From: Cladosporium sp. IMV 00045
Taxonomy: Eukaryota; Ascomycota; Dothideomycetes; Cladosporiales; Cladosporiaceae
Assembly: GCA_001931905.2 (NCBI GenBank)
Contig: MSJI02000886.1
Span: forward strand, 58,241 to 122,240
Direction: 5' to 3'
Length of the DNA: 64,000 nucleotides
Below are positions 9,577 through 20,268 of this stretch, one piece after another; the stretch's first letter is position 1, and every line of letters begins with the position of its first letter. Below the pieces are notes generated by a model that was not told where the DNA came from, did no database searches, and saw only the letters and a program-made list of their open reading frames with translations. The translations under genes were made by a program, and so were the position numbers.

Positions 9577-11580
9577 CTACGCCTCCAGCGCCACCGGCAC
9601 CGGCGCACCATCCATGATCTCCCCCCAAGCCGCGGCCTCATACTCCCCGAAACAAGCATACTCATACTGCGCCTTGCCCAAACTCTCCTCATGCACTCTC
9701 AAAAACGTCTCCAACTCACACCACCCGTCATCGCGCTCGCCGCACTCTTTGAAATTCTTCCCCAGCGGCAGCGTGCGCTGGTTCAGCACGAAGTGGATGT
9801 ACTTCGTCTCGCCGCCCTCGGTGTACTTGGGTCCGCTGGAGCGGTCTCCGGAGAGGGGGGAGGGGGTCTTGATGATTTCCATGTCCAGGCGGGCGGCGAA
9901 GGGGGTGACATGCGACACGCGCAGGGGGTAGGAGGCGGGGATGTGGTCGGTGGGGAGGAGGGGGGCGAATTGCGTGAAGCCGAAGGCTGTCAGGACGGCC
10001 ATGATGTTGGTGTCGTGGGAGAAGTCGAGATTGAGGGCTTGGTCGAGGGGGAAAGTCTCCGGAGTCTCGTCGAGGGTCACGTTTATCTGCGCGACCGGCG
10101 AGGAGATGACGTGCTGGCGCAGGCGGGCGAGGATCTCTTCCACGTAACCGATGCCGACGGCGCGGCCGGTGGGCGATTGGAAGGCGTTGTTCCCGGCGAA
10201 GCTGAGGTCGATGCTGTACTCGTATCCTTCCCATTCGTCATAAGTGAAGAGACCGCAGAAGGCTGAGAAGCCCAGAGCCACTGTCTCGTACGCGCACATG
10301 GACTGGGCGTCGTAGCTGTCTTTGATGGTCCAGTTAAAGCCTGGGGCTTGGGCGTGAAGACGCTCGGTGGCGTTCGCGAGGTAGATGCCGGTCCATTCTT
10401 TGGTGGCGTTGTTGCCTCCAAAGCTGCGGAAGTTGTTGGCGTTGGGGCAGTTCTGGTAGCCGGCGAGCGAGTTGTTGAAGGTGCCAGTTAGGTTCTCTCG
10501 GGCAAGGACGAGGGTCGCGTTGTTGGTCCATTCGAGACCGAAGAAGCCAGCCAAGAAGTACTCTGCGGACTCGATCATGCGGCGCTGAGTGGTGGAGCGA
10601 GCAATAATTTTGCCATCGTTCGGGTAGAGGTGTCCGTACAGATACTGGTGCAGTGTACCAGACATGAAAAGTTCTTGTTTGCCTACGGGGACCAGGATCT
10701 CCTGGCCCAGCTTGTAGTCCCAAGTGTTGAGAAAGCTCAGGTCGTCCGTGAACGTGACATCTCCAAGGACGCCAGTGGAGTAGTTTTTCAGCTTCGCAGC
10801 CAGATCCTCAACACCAGATCCTGCAGTGGGATAGCGCGCGCCGTGGCGGGAGAGCATATTGAGCTGCACAATGGAGGCATTCTCAGGGATTGGATGCTCC
10901 TCCGCGCCGAAACCATGCGGATTGCTGAAGTAATGGCTCAGCTGGCCATGTTTCGTGAAGATGCTCTCTGCATCATCGCCCACCTGTCCCTCAATGGGCA
11001 CCTGGGTTTCCAATGGCTGGGGTGGAACGTAAGTCGTCGATGCGAATGGTGCTGGGTTTGATTGGGCGAGGAAAGCAGGTTCGCCGGTCGGGGTTGGTCC
11101 TGTAGAATACAGTGATCAGTACCAATATCATGATTTCTTTCGCTCGTAAAACAACTCACCAGGCAAGAGCATCGGCTTGGTAACCAGGTAGTCCGGCAAA
11201 TTACTCTTCGCCGAATCACTGCCAACATCCGCACCCTTCCCTCTCACAACGCCAGCATCAACCAATCTGGCCGCCGCGACAGCAGCCAAAGGATAGCTCC
11301 GAATGAGCATAATGAATTGCACAACGACAACGGCAAACAGCACAATCTGCCCAATGAAAAGCGCCTTCTTGCTGAAGCGATCGTACAAGTGATAACCAGA
11401 CTTCTTCTGGGAAGACTGCTGCAGCAGAAAACGAGGCTGCTGATGATTGTCTTGCTGCTCTTCTTGAGGTAACAACACCTCCTCAGCCTCCGAGATCATG
11501 GTGCTTTTTGTACGCTCGCCTTCCCTGCCGTAGACACGATCAGCATCGTCAACGTCGCGGCGAGCTGACCACGATGACAT
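9577..11580 (-). CDS. Membrane-anchored histidine acid phosphatase (phytase-like)
   Basis: Two exons on the minus strand, 11160-11580 and 9577-11099, with a 60-bp GTGAGT..ACAG intron 11100-11159; 647 aa. The catalytic RHGARYP is at about residues 225-231 and the proton-donor HD lies in LDFSHDTN, so the histidine acid phosphatase branch-2 fold is complete. The enzyme should hydrolyse phosphomonoesters; phytate is possible but not proven. Unlike classical secreted phytases it has a charged Gln/Glu-rich N-terminus followed by one hydrophobic segment (LFIGQIVLFAVVVVQFIMLI) and no cleavable signal peptide, suggesting a type II membrane protein with the catalytic domain outside the cytosol. Many N-x-S/T sites and paired cysteines in the C-terminal part support that. 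Start taken at MSSWSARRDV (11580); an upstream in-frame ATG lies at 11616. Confidence 0.9.
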
Positions 11581-12395
11581 CGCGGGATCCTGTGTCCTGT
11601 CGCTTAGCTGCAGCAAGCTTGCCCTCTACACCTGTGCGTAGCTTTCTCCCTCACAGTAGTCGCCAAACGCCCGGATGTCTGATGCCGGTGATCGGCCTGC
11701 GTGCCACCGCAGAAGGAAGCTGGAAGCTGGATTTGGCACGTGTCAAGCAAGGCTGGAGATTGAGTTCTCCTCCGGATCCAATGCAAAAGCCGACAATGAC
11801 GACCAAGGTAATACTTTTGTTGAGGATTGTTTCCTGTCTTGCAGGGCCGGTATCGCGCGCTTGAGAAAGTGTGTTTCTCGTTGCGCTGTTTCTGGCCTTG
11901 GAGTGCTCCCTTCTCCTCACGGCTGCAAGTTGCCACAGCTGCCAAGGGAGATCCGATCTAGCCGGTGAGTTTTGTGGTTTAACGGGCAATAGCGTACCCC
12001 GTGGGGTGATGTTGCAGTACAGATGAATGGATTATTAGTTGGGAATGTTAATGAGCAGATTGGGGTTTCTGTCGTGCGAGGAAGAGAAGTATGCGTTTTG
12101 GTGGTGATGGCACCGTGATGGTTCCGTGCTGTTGCTGCCAAGATGGCGAAGCATTCTCGCCAGATCTCTAGAAGTTTTCATTTCAGCCCTATCGTAAGGA
12201 TTACACGTTGTTATTTTGGGAGGTTGTGTATTCAAGAGAATCTGAGGTAGACTATCAACTTGTTATGTAGAATCGACGAGTTCCCTGCAGTGATTTGTGC
12301 CTTCGCTCGGCGTCATTTCAATCGTGATACCCACTCAGCCCTTCGTCAATCAGGTAATCCAAGGCGCTCAATGTCTTCAACACCTGCAAGGAGCT
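11581..12395. other. Intergenic region between phosphatase and farnesyltransferase genes
   Basis: Upstream region of the phosphatase gene and 3' flank of RAM1, both minus strand. Only short frames. No TATA box or repeat recognised. Confidence 0.45.
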
Positions 12396-13910
12396 TTACT
12401 CAAACTCTCCTTCCTCAAACTTTACGCTGAACTTCTCCACCGCAGCAAAAGGTATCACATATACCGGATGCACGAGACCCACGCAGTCACTCTCCTCCAC
12501 GCCCATACTCTCCATCTTCTGCGGGCTAGGTCCCTCCCCGCTCCAGTTGAAAGCGCTGGTCAACCGACCGCTCTCAGACCTCACCGGCGCCGCAGTATCG
12601 TAGTGATAGTGATTCATCGCCGCCGACAGACCCGCTAGAGAGTAAGTCGTGTGGTATCCATCCGGCTTGGCCGAGGGCTTGTCCCTCATACCGCCCTTCT
12701 TGCCCGGTTGCTGCGAGCAAGTGAGCAAGTAATGCACCAGCGCTTGCTTGTTCCACACGTTCTCCGAGGCCTCTTGCTCGCCGGGGCCGAAGGAGGCTTG
12801 CAGCAACGCCCATGTGCCGCCGATCCATTGGCTGTAGCATGCGTCTACCAGCTTGTTCGTGCGGCCTGCGTAGCCGCCTTCCGGCTGCGTTTGTTGATGC
12901 ACCAACCAGCGCAGCAGGGTGGATGTGTCGATGTATTTCGGGATGATCTTGTGCGGTGCGTCGATCATGCTGAGACAGCACATGGCGAGGAAGGCGTATG
13001 CGCCATGGGCTTCTGCGCCGGGAGTGGCTCCAATTCCGCCTTCGTATGTTTGCAGAGAGCGGATGTGCTCGCCCAGTCCTTCGTCGAAGGTCTTGAGGCC
13101 GGCGTGGCGGGCGGGTGATGATGTAGGGAGATCCATGGGTAGGTTGAGAATGGTGATAATGATGAAGGCACAGTAGGCGCCGCGGATATCCATTTCGGCG
13201 TTCTCGGCCATGCGAAAGCCACCGTCGGGCTGCTTTAGCTTCCCCAGCCAATGCCATATGGCGTTCCTGTTGATTTCCTCCAGACCATCCACCATGGCGA
13301 GTGCAAGCACGCAAGCGTAGCTGGCCGCGCAATGGCTGAATTGGCCATGGCCGCCTCCGAAGCCACCCGTTGCATTTTGCAGGGGCTTCACGGTGTCAAT
13401 CAAGCGCTGACGGTATTGCATGACATCCTCTCCCAGTAATGTCAAACCATTAAATGCCCAGTAGAACAACCAGGGCCTAGCAGCATCGAGAGCGACGTAT
13501 GGAGCTGGAAGTTTTCCAAGAGTAGCGTGTAGGAATTTGATGTGCTGTTCACGTCGGAGGTGCGGTATGCCGTATTTGTTCAGAGGAAGGTCTTGCGTAT
13601 CTTCGCCGAGCAGGTGAGGAAGACACTCTTTCCGGACCTTCTCGAAAGCTTCTGAGGTTGCAGTCTGATGGTGTTCAGGGAAGAGGTCGAGTACCGTCGG
13701 TGCTAGCCATGGTGGCAATGGGTGGGCAGTTTGCTTCATGTGTTTGCCAGGAAAAGGAGGGCCGCCCTCATCGTCTGGAAGCTCGACGATTTTCGCCTTC
13801 TCCATAAGAAGATTGTCCAAGGTGTCGTTGGTCGGAGCTGGCATGTTGACAGTCTTTCGTGTTGCAAACTTGACTGGGCGTTTGTGTGGCGGAGGACGTC
13901 TGGGTTGCAT
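12396..13910 (-). CDS. ram1: Protein farnesyltransferase beta subunit
   Basis: Single exon, 504 aa. Beta subunit of CaaX farnesyltransferase (yeast Ram1), which with the alpha subunit attaches farnesyl to C-terminal CaaX cysteines such as those of Ras and a-factor, in the cytosol. Prenyltransferase alpha/alpha repeats are visible as a series of GGFGGG, DGGFRM, EGGIGA, EGGYAGR blocks. The zinc ligands are recognisable: Asp and Cys in KLVDACYSQWIGG and His in DGYHTTYSLAG. The N-terminal 60 residues are a proline-rich extension. Length is within the usual range for filamentous fungi, which exceed yeast Ram1 (431 aa). It is divergently arranged with the YME1 gene. A second Met at residue 23 is an alternative start. 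Confidence 0.95.
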   Translation of the reverse strand: MQPRRPPPHKRPVKFATRKTVNMPAPTNDTLDNLLMEKAKIVELPDDEGGPPFPGKHMKQTAHPLPPWLAPTVLDLFPEHHQTATSEAFEKVRKECLPHLLGEDTQDLPLNKYGIPHLRREQHIKFLHATLGKLPAPYVALDAARPWLFYWAFNGLTLLGEDVMQYRQRLIDTVKPLQNATGGFGGGHGQFSHCAASYACVLALAMVDGLEEINRNAIWHWLGKLKQPDGGFRMAENAEMDIRGAYCAFIIITILNLPMDLPTSSPARHAGLKTFDEGLGEHIRSLQTYEGGIGATPGAEAHGAYAFLAMCCLSMIDAPHKIIPKYIDTSTLLRWLVHQQTQPEGGYAGRTNKLVDACYSQWIGGTWALLQASFGPGEQEASENVWNKQALVHYLLTCSQQPGKKGGMRDKPSAKPDGYHTTYSLAGLSAAMNHYHYDTAAPVRSESGRLTSAFNWSGEGPSPQKMESMGVEESDCVGLVHPVYVIPFAAVEKFSVKFEEGEFE

Positions 13911-14598
13911 GAGATGGTGGTGTTTGTTCCAGACAAGGAGACGTTAGTATTGTTCGTTCGCGCCAATGAATGGCATGCAGCGCGGGTGAACAGTCAAGCT
14001 GCGGCTTTTGAAGACCTGGGGCTTTCGAGAACTCGGCTGTATATTATGCTCGCATGTATACGCTGTGAATGATGTCTGTGAGATAGGTCAAGTCACTTGG
14101 TGAAGTCTTGCCATCGGCTTCTATTTTGCAGTAGCAGTACCGCTGAGATATCTGCCTTCGCTCTCAGTGATCAACAATGAAACATGTACCTACCAGCACC
14201 TGCCAGCAATATACTCGAGTTTCGGCTTCACCGTATGCTAGCAGGGAGATGATAATATTCTGATCTGACTATGTTCGACGGGTCGCGTGAGATGTCTGCA
14301 GAGAGCTGCAACCTGAGGCTGCCAGCGTGGAAGCGCGCCGAAAGGCCATGACGCTCTTTCCTCGTCCATGATCAAATCAGCGACGTCTCGCCTGGCGGCC
14401 TTGTCACCTCGTACCCTTTCCCAACGTCGCGCGACAGCGACAAGAAACATCCAACACGCTCATCTGCATTGTTTTTCCTTCGTTTGCATCGTCTCCCATT
14501 TACACCTCAGCTGCCACAGGCACTGTTCACACCGTCTCCCCACCGGCTGGGCGCCCGCGACTTCGACTTGGTGGCATAGACCGCCGACCTCCGCCATC
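13911..14598. other. Divergent promoter region of RAM1 and YME1
   Basis: Shared upstream region. The part from 14368 is open in phase with YME1 and could be translated if an upstream ATG is used; otherwise it is a pyrimidine-rich leader ending in GCCATCATGGCC at the chosen start. Confidence 0.5.
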
Positions 14599-16845
14599 AT
14601 GGCCGCCACCACCACCTTCGGCGAGATGTTTCCGCGCATGGCCATGAGAGGAGCGCAACGTACTCTGATTGCGCGCCCGAATGCCGTGCCTCTCGCCTAC
14701 ACTCTTCTCTCCGCTCGCCGCTCCATCTCGACTGCATCTAAGAGTCCGCTCGGCTCGCCTTCGATCGCATCCAAGTCTCCTCTCGCTGGTCTCACCCAGC
14801 AGCGTACACTCTTCGGCTCAACATGGGGCGCATCGTCTAATCGCAACATGCTCGCCTACATGGAACAGACCGCGAACAACAACCCTGCCAGCGCCACCGC
14901 TCAGAACGCTTTCTACTCCGCTCTCCTCCGATCTAACATGCCCGAAATCGTCGTCGAACGCTACCAAACTGGACGTTTCGCCTCAAACACTGCTTGCGAA
15001 AATGTGTACAAGAAGTCTCTGCAGCAAATTGGTGCCAGCGAGAGCGGTGCCTTGGGCAACGCGGCTGGACAAGGCAATGGACAAGGCAACGGCATGAGCA
15101 ACGAACAACTTCAGGCTATCGGACAAGCGGTCGCGGCGAGGCATACTGGAAACAACGTTGGCATCACCGCTCGCGCCGGATCTGGAAACAAGGGCGAGCC
15201 GCTGTATGTCGTGGTTGACGAGAGCTTGGGCGCTTCTATCTTCAAATGGGTCAAATTCCTCTTGGTTTTCGCTTTCATCGGCTACGTCGGTCTCGTCATG
15301 ATCACCCTGGTTGTCGAGGCTCTCGGTTTCATGAAGAAGACCGGTAGCGCTCAAAATGCCGAAACCAAGCCTGAGTTGCAGACCACGCGCTTTGCCGATG
15401 TTCACGGTTGTGATGAAGCCAAGGAGGAACTGCAGGAGCTCGTCGAGTTTCTGAAGGCTCCTGAGAGTTTCAGCACGCTCGGTGGCAAGATGCCGAAGGG
15501 TGTGTTGCTCGCGGGCCCTCCTGGCACTGGTAAAACTCTTCTGGCTCGTGCGGTCGCCGGCGAAGCTCAGGTTCCCTTCTTCTACATGTCTGGTTCTGAA
15601 TTCGACGAGGTCTATGTCGGTGTTGGTGCGAAGCGCGTTCGCGAGCTTTTCGCCAACGCCCGCACCAAGAGCCCTGCTATCATCTTCATCGACGAGTTGG
15701 ACGCCGTGGGAAGCAAGCGCCACGAGAGAGACGCAGCTTACGCTAAGCAGACCTTGAACCAGTTGCTGACTGAGCTGGATGGCTTCGAACAGAACTCTGG
15801 CGTTATTATCATTGGCGCTACTAACTTCCCGGAATCTCTCGACAAGGCTCTTACTCGTCCTGGCCGCTTCGACCGGAATGTCGCCGTCTCCTTGCCCGAC
15901 GTTCGCGGCCGTATCGCAATTCTCAAGCACCACCTTCGCAACATCAAGTTTGACTCCGACGTTGACGCTTCGATCATCGCACGTGGTGCTCCTGGATTCT
16001 CTGGTGCTGAATTGGAAAGCATCGTCAACCAAGCTGCCGTCCACGCCTCGAAGCGCAAGGCCAACAAGGTTACCCTCGAAGATATGGTTTGGGCCAAGGA
16101 CAAGATTATGATGGGTGCGGAGCGCCGCAGCGCCGTCATCCAGCAAAAGGACAAGATCATGACCGCATACCACGAAGGAGGCCACGCGCTTGTCGCTCTT
16201 TTCACCGAAGGATGCGATCCTCTTTACAAGGCGACGATCATGCCCCGTGGTCATGCGCTCGGTATCACTTCCCAACTCCCCGAAATGGACAAGGTCAGCG
16301 AGACAAAGAAGGGCTTGGAAGCACGCATCGATGTCTGCATGGGCGGCAAGGTCGCTGAGCAGCTTCTTTACGGTGACGAAGGTGTCTCGACCGGTGCCTC
16401 CAGCGACATTCAGCAAGCAACAAATTTGGCCTATCACATGGTGACACAGGCTGGTATGAGTGACTTGCTCGGCAACATCGATCTTGCAAGCAACTACAAC
16501 CGACTCTCCACGGACACAAAGAAGCAAATCGAAAGCGAGGTCCGCCGCATCATCGAAGCCGGCAAAGACCGCGCAACCAAGCTCCTTACCGATAAGCGCA
16601 CCGAACTCGACAGACTCGCTACCGCGCTGGTCGAGTACGAGACTCTGACCAAGGAAGAGATGGAGAAGGTTATCAAGGGCGAAAAGCTGCAGAACAAGCT
16701 CAAGGCGAGCTCGGATATTCCAGTGAAGCTCCCTAGCGTACCTCTGCCTCCGCCATTTGGTGTTCCGCCTCCCATGGGCGGTCAATCAGGTGACGAGAGC
16801 AACGGCGGCGATGAGTCAAGACCTTATCCTGCCGGTAGCCCTTAA
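14599..16845 (+). CDS. yme1: Mitochondrial i-AAA protease (YME1/IAP-1 type)
   Basis: Single exon, 748 aa from ATG 14599 (context GCCATCATGG; yeast Yme1 is 747 aa). An FtsH-family ATP-dependent zinc protease of the inner membrane with its catalytic side in the intermembrane space. It degrades misfolded or unassembled inner-membrane and IMS proteins and lipid-transfer factors. Order of parts: an Arg/Ser-rich presequence, an N-terminal domain with one membrane segment near 220-239 (the single segment and the gene family distinguish i-AAA from two-pass m-AAA), Walker A GPPGTGKT near 305-312, Walker [11 protein letters not shown] near 360, second region of homology TRPGRFDR, zinc motif HEGGH near 525-529, and a Pro/Gly-rich tail. 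The frame is open upstream to an ATG at 14368, which would add 77 residues that also look like a targeting sequence. Confidence 0.96.
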   Translation: MAATTTFGEMFPRMAMRGAQRTLIARPNAVPLAYTLLSARRSISTASKSPLGSPSIASKSPLAGLTQQRTLFGSTWGASSNRNMLAYMEQTANNNPASATAQNAFYSALLRSNMPEIVVERYQTGRFASNTACENVYKKSLQQIGASESGALGNAAGQGNGQGNGMSNEQLQAIGQAVAARHTGNNVGITARAGSGNKGEPLYVVVDESLGASIFKWVKFLLVFAFIGYVGLVMITLVVEALGFMKKTGSAQNAETKPELQTTRFADVHGCDEAKEELQELVEFLKAPESFSTLGGKMPKGVLLAGPPGTGKTLLARAVAGEAQVPFFYMSGSEFDEVYVGVGAKRVRELFANARTKSPAIIFIDELDAVGSKRHERDAAYAKQTLNQLLTELDGFEQNSGVIIIGATNFPESLDKALTRPGRFDRNVAVSLPDVRGRIAILKHHLRNIKFDSDVDASIIARGAPGFSGAELESIVNQAAVHASKRKANKVTLEDMVWAKDKIMMGAERRSAVIQQKDKIMTAYHEGGHALVALFTEGCDPLYKATIMPRGHALGITSQLPEMDKVSETKKGLEARIDVCMGGKVAEQLLYGDEGVSTGASSDIQQATNLAYHMVTQAGMSDLLGNIDLASNYNRLSTDTKKQIESEVRRIIEAGKDRATKLLTDKRTELDRLATALVEYETLTKEEMEKVIKGEKLQNKLKASSDIPVKLPSVPLPPPFGVPPPMGGQSGDESNGGDESRPYPAGSP

Positions 16846-17992
16846 TTGTGGTGGAATTATTGCAGTCGTACCCTTCAACGTTGCGACTGCGCGCCTTATC
16901 GGTCCACGTATTGGACCTGAGCCTGGATGATTCGAAACATACCAGGTGTAGCCGGTACCGCCGGCCAGATATGGGAACGTCCACTTGAGTCGAAGACCTT
17001 ATCGGTTCGACCCCTTCAGGCTGCCTCTTTCACTTGCCCCGTAAATTTTCATGGATGGGTAGAAAACTGGGCGTCGGGGCGTTGAGAAGCAGTGATGCAG
17101 GAACGCAAAAGAGAGCCCAAGAGCTCCAGAATGTGACCTGGCGAGGAGAAGGGTTATCTATCGACACCGGGCACTGGACTTTGTCCGTCTGTACTGTTTT
17201 TTTCTCTTTGGGTAATGTCAACTTTATTCCCTTTCATTTTGATATGCTGCATAGGTAGCGAGCATAAGGTAGTCTTTGTATCTGTAGCTCTTGCAAAAAG
17301 CATTCACAAAGATTCCTAATCCTCGAATGTCTGCGTGTATCAGTGCTATAGATGATGACAACAATCGCATTGCCAACAAGAGCCAACAAGAGGCTCGGCA
17401 TCTGTACATATACAGGGCATGTACCTCTACATTTCAGGGACCAGAAAAAGAACGCCACCGCGTCATCAACCTTCACACATCCTTCATTCCACATCTCAAC
17501 CCCACACTCGACTCTTTTACTGATATTCCGACTTCCAGAACAGAGAAGTTTTTGAGGCTCGTTTCCCTGCATGCGCATGTGCAGGCGCAGGAACTTTGTT
17601 TGGCAGCGAGCCATCAAAAACGTCGTCAAGAAGCAAAGAGTACAGTAGTGTCCCTCGCCAAGGTCTTGCTATCCGTCATTTACTCCTTCACCTACTCTCA
17701 CTCTCCCTTTCGTTTCTTCTTTGTCTTGACATCCTCACATGCGCGGGTTCATTCACACGCTATCACGACTGTATCACTGACCTGCTGGCAGCGTCACGCG
17801 GCGTTTGCGCTTGTGTTTGCTGTGCGACTTTGCTGATACACTGACTGATCCCGCTCATTGTTCACTGTTGCGGCATTTCGTTCCACGCGGCCACTCGTAC
17901 TCGCATTGCATGCCTTGTCACCACCTCCGATAAAAAGGATTGCAGCCTTTCCATTCTCTCCCCAAACGCTCTTTTCCCACCGCTCCGTCAAG
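16846..17992. other. Intergenic region; 3' flank of YME1 and promoter of GH76 gene
   Basis: Tandem-gene intergenic region. GATAAAAAGG at about 17929-17938 lies some 60 bp ahead of the GH76 start and may serve as a TATA-like element. The frame upstream of the GH76 start is open to 17858 but has no better start. The open frames between 17.2 and 17.8 kb show no recognisable protein. Confidence 0.45.
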
Positions 17993-19486
17993 ATGCTGTT
18001 CGCCATGGCTGCCTTCATCGCCACCCTGCTCCCTCTCGCGCACGCCCTGAACCTGGACATCGCCTCTCCTCCTTCCATCCGCAACGCCGCGTCCTCCCTC
18101 GCATTCAACCTCATGTCGTACTACCAGACAAACCAAACCGGAACTCCACCTGAAAACATCGGCACCCTGCCTCAACCTCTATACTGGTGGCAAGCAGGAG
18201 CCATGTGGGGCGGCCTGGTAGACTACTGGGCCTATACCAACGATTCCAGCTACAATCCCACCATCACGCAAGCCCTGCAAGCACAAGTCGGCCCTGACAA
18301 CAACTACATGCCGCCAGCCTACTTTGCCTCTCTCGGGAACGACGATCAAGCCTTCTGGGCTCTGGCCGTGCTCTCTGCAGCCGAATATGACTTCCCATCT
18401 CCTCCAGCGGACCAGCCACAATGGCTCGCCCTCGCCGAGGCGGTCTTCAATACTCAGTGGCCGCGCTGGGAGACTGCCACTTGCGGTGGAGGACTGAAGT
18501 GGCAGGTCTTCGAGTCTAATGCAGGTTACTTCTACAAGAATACCGTCTCCAATGGCGCTTTCTTCCAGATCGCTGCACGCCTTGCCCGTTACACTGGAAA
18601 TCAAACTTACGTCGAATGGGCCGACCGCGCTTGGGACTGGATGAGTGCCATCGGTCTCTTTGACGCTGACTATAACGTTTTCGACGGCTCCGACGAGAAA
18701 ATCAACTGCACCGAATTAGATCACACTGCGTGGAGTTACAACCCAAGTCTCTTAATTTACGGCACAGCCTCCCTGTACAACTACACCAACGGCTCCGCCA
18801 TCTGGGAGGAACGCACCTCGGGCCTCTTGCGCGCCACGATCAGAAATTTCTACAGCCTCCCAAACGCAACCAACATTCTCTTCGAGCAGGCCTGCGAGCC
18901 CCACAACACCTGCAACAACGACCAGTACAGCTTCAAAGCCTACGCATCCCGCTACCTGGCCAAAACCGCCGTGCTCGCTCCCTACACTCTCCCCGCCATC
19001 CGCACGCTCATCGAAGCTTCCGCGCAGGCAATGGCGCAAGCGTGCTCCTCCGGAGCGGACAGCGCGACCTGCGGTCAGAAGTGGTATGTGGGTGGATTCG
19101 ATGGCAACGCAGGGATCGGGCAGCAGATGTCCGCCCTCGAGGCTTGTCAGGCTTTACTCCCTGTCTTGCCTGCCGCGGCGGTGGTGGATCCGGGCACGAA
19201 CATCTCGGCAGTGCGGGATTTCGTGCCGCGTACTGGGCCGAATGTCACGATTGCTGTGAGGGATGTGACCAGCACGTTTGCTGTGGAGTCGCCCACCGGC
19301 ACGTCTGACGGGCCGCCGGGTCAGCCTGGTGGGGGATGGAATGGGAGGTCCGGAGGGGGGAGTGATGGTGGTGGTAATGGGGAGAGCACTGCGGCTTTGC
19401 GGGACAGGTCGGATTTGGGCGTTAAGATTGCTCTGCCTGTTCTGGCGGCTGCGGCTGCGGCTGCGGAGGCTGGAGGGTTGGTTTGA
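17993..19486 (+). CDS. GH76 mannan endo-1,6-alpha-mannosidase, GPI-type (DCW1/DFG5 family)
   Basis: Single exon, 497 aa. The start (AAGATGCTGTTC) opens a signal peptide, MLFAMAAFIATLLPLAHA. The body is a GH76 (alpha/alpha)6 barrel: PLYWWQAGAMWGGLVDYW, the paired-aspartate motif in GNDDQAFWALAVLSAAE (catalytic DD), CGGGLKWQ, NAGYFYKNTVSNGAFFQIAA and WSYNPSLLIYG are all family blocks. A Gly/Ser-rich linker and a C-terminal hydrophobic stretch (VKIALPVLAAAAAAAEAGGLV) fit a GPI-attachment signal. In yeast, Dcw1/Dfg5 act at the cell surface to transfer GPI-mannoproteins to wall glucan. Numerous N-glycosylation sites. The gene stands alone. Confidence 0.95.
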   Translation: MLFAMAAFIATLLPLAHALNLDIASPPSIRNAASSLAFNLMSYYQTNQTGTPPENIGTLPQPLYWWQAGAMWGGLVDYWAYTNDSSYNPTITQALQAQVGPDNNYMPPAYFASLGNDDQAFWALAVLSAAEYDFPSPPADQPQWLALAEAVFNTQWPRWETATCGGGLKWQVFESNAGYFYKNTVSNGAFFQIAARLARYTGNQTYVEWADRAWDWMSAIGLFDADYNVFDGSDEKINCTELDHTAWSYNPSLLIYGTASLYNYTNGSAIWEERTSGLLRATIRNFYSLPNATNILFEQACEPHNTCNNDQYSFKAYASRYLAKTAVLAPYTLPAIRTLIEASAQAMAQACSSGADSATCGQKWYVGGFDGNAGIGQQMSALEACQALLPVLPAAAVVDPGTNISAVRDFVPRTGPNVTIAVRDVTSTFAVESPTGTSDGPPGQPGGGWNGRSGGGSDGGGNGESTAALRDRSDLGVKIALPVLAAAAAAAEAGGLV

Positions 19487-20268
19487 AAGGAATTGTGAAT
19501 GCCGAGGGCTGTGAGGGAGCTTCTCTGTAGAGATGGGAGATGAGCATGGCGGAGGACATCTGATGAGTTGCGCAATGCATGTATATGTATGTATGATAGT
19601 TAAATCCGGAGGGCTCACAGCACGGATGAACGAGGAATGAAACGGGCACAAATTGCCCTTTGATGAGATTCTACGCGCCATCGATTCCAGGCTGCTCATA
19701 CTTTGTGAAGATATAAATGTATCAAGGCGAAGGATCGTCTTGACGGCTTTGGAAGTATTACATGAGTAGGGAGAATCCAATGTAACATAAATCGGTGCAG
19801 AATGCACATGGACGGATCCTGACGGCTATGTACAGTTGGATACACCATGTCCCTGATCTTTGTCTTTAACCTGATCCTGCAAGCAATCGCAGCCTTACAG
19901 GGATTGGTGGACTTGTTGAAGCTGACAAAGCGAAGCTCGAAGGATGCACCCCAAGCCGGCGCCTATAGTAAAAACGCCACGATCAACGACATCAAGCGAA
20001 CGTCGTGTCACCAGGAGCAGGAGATCTTTTGTCGTCCTTTCTCCGCTGTTGCGGTATTTTGTTGGCTGCACATCGGAGACGGGACAACCACGAATATCTG
20101 ATTGCTAAGCAAGGAGGTACCAATTATGATGCCTTCGCATGCATCATGCACATCAATCCAGCTGCAGGGCCGGGAGAGTATATCAATAGTCCATTGACCC
20201 ACCTCAAACCCTAAAGACACATCCACACGTCCTCGAACAAACAACCAAGACCATCCAACAATCCCAGC
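19487..20268. other. Intergenic region
   Basis: 3' flank of the GH76 gene and upstream region of the NmrA-like gene. An open frame at 19847-20101 has no recognisable protein features. Nothing else seen. Confidence 0.45.

Noticed and set aside
9691..10266. 191-codon plus-strand frame opposite the histidine phosphatase
   Set aside because: Glycine/glutamate-rich shadow with no domain; the minus-strand frame has all the family motifs.
14983..16785. 600-codon minus-strand open frame opposite YME1
   Set aside because: It mirrors the conserved AAA protease frame, has no recognisable domain, and arises from strong codon bias in the real gene.
16990..17030. GGTTCGACCCC resembling a tRNA T-loop
   Set aside because: No matching acceptor, D-arm or anticodon arm could be folded around it.
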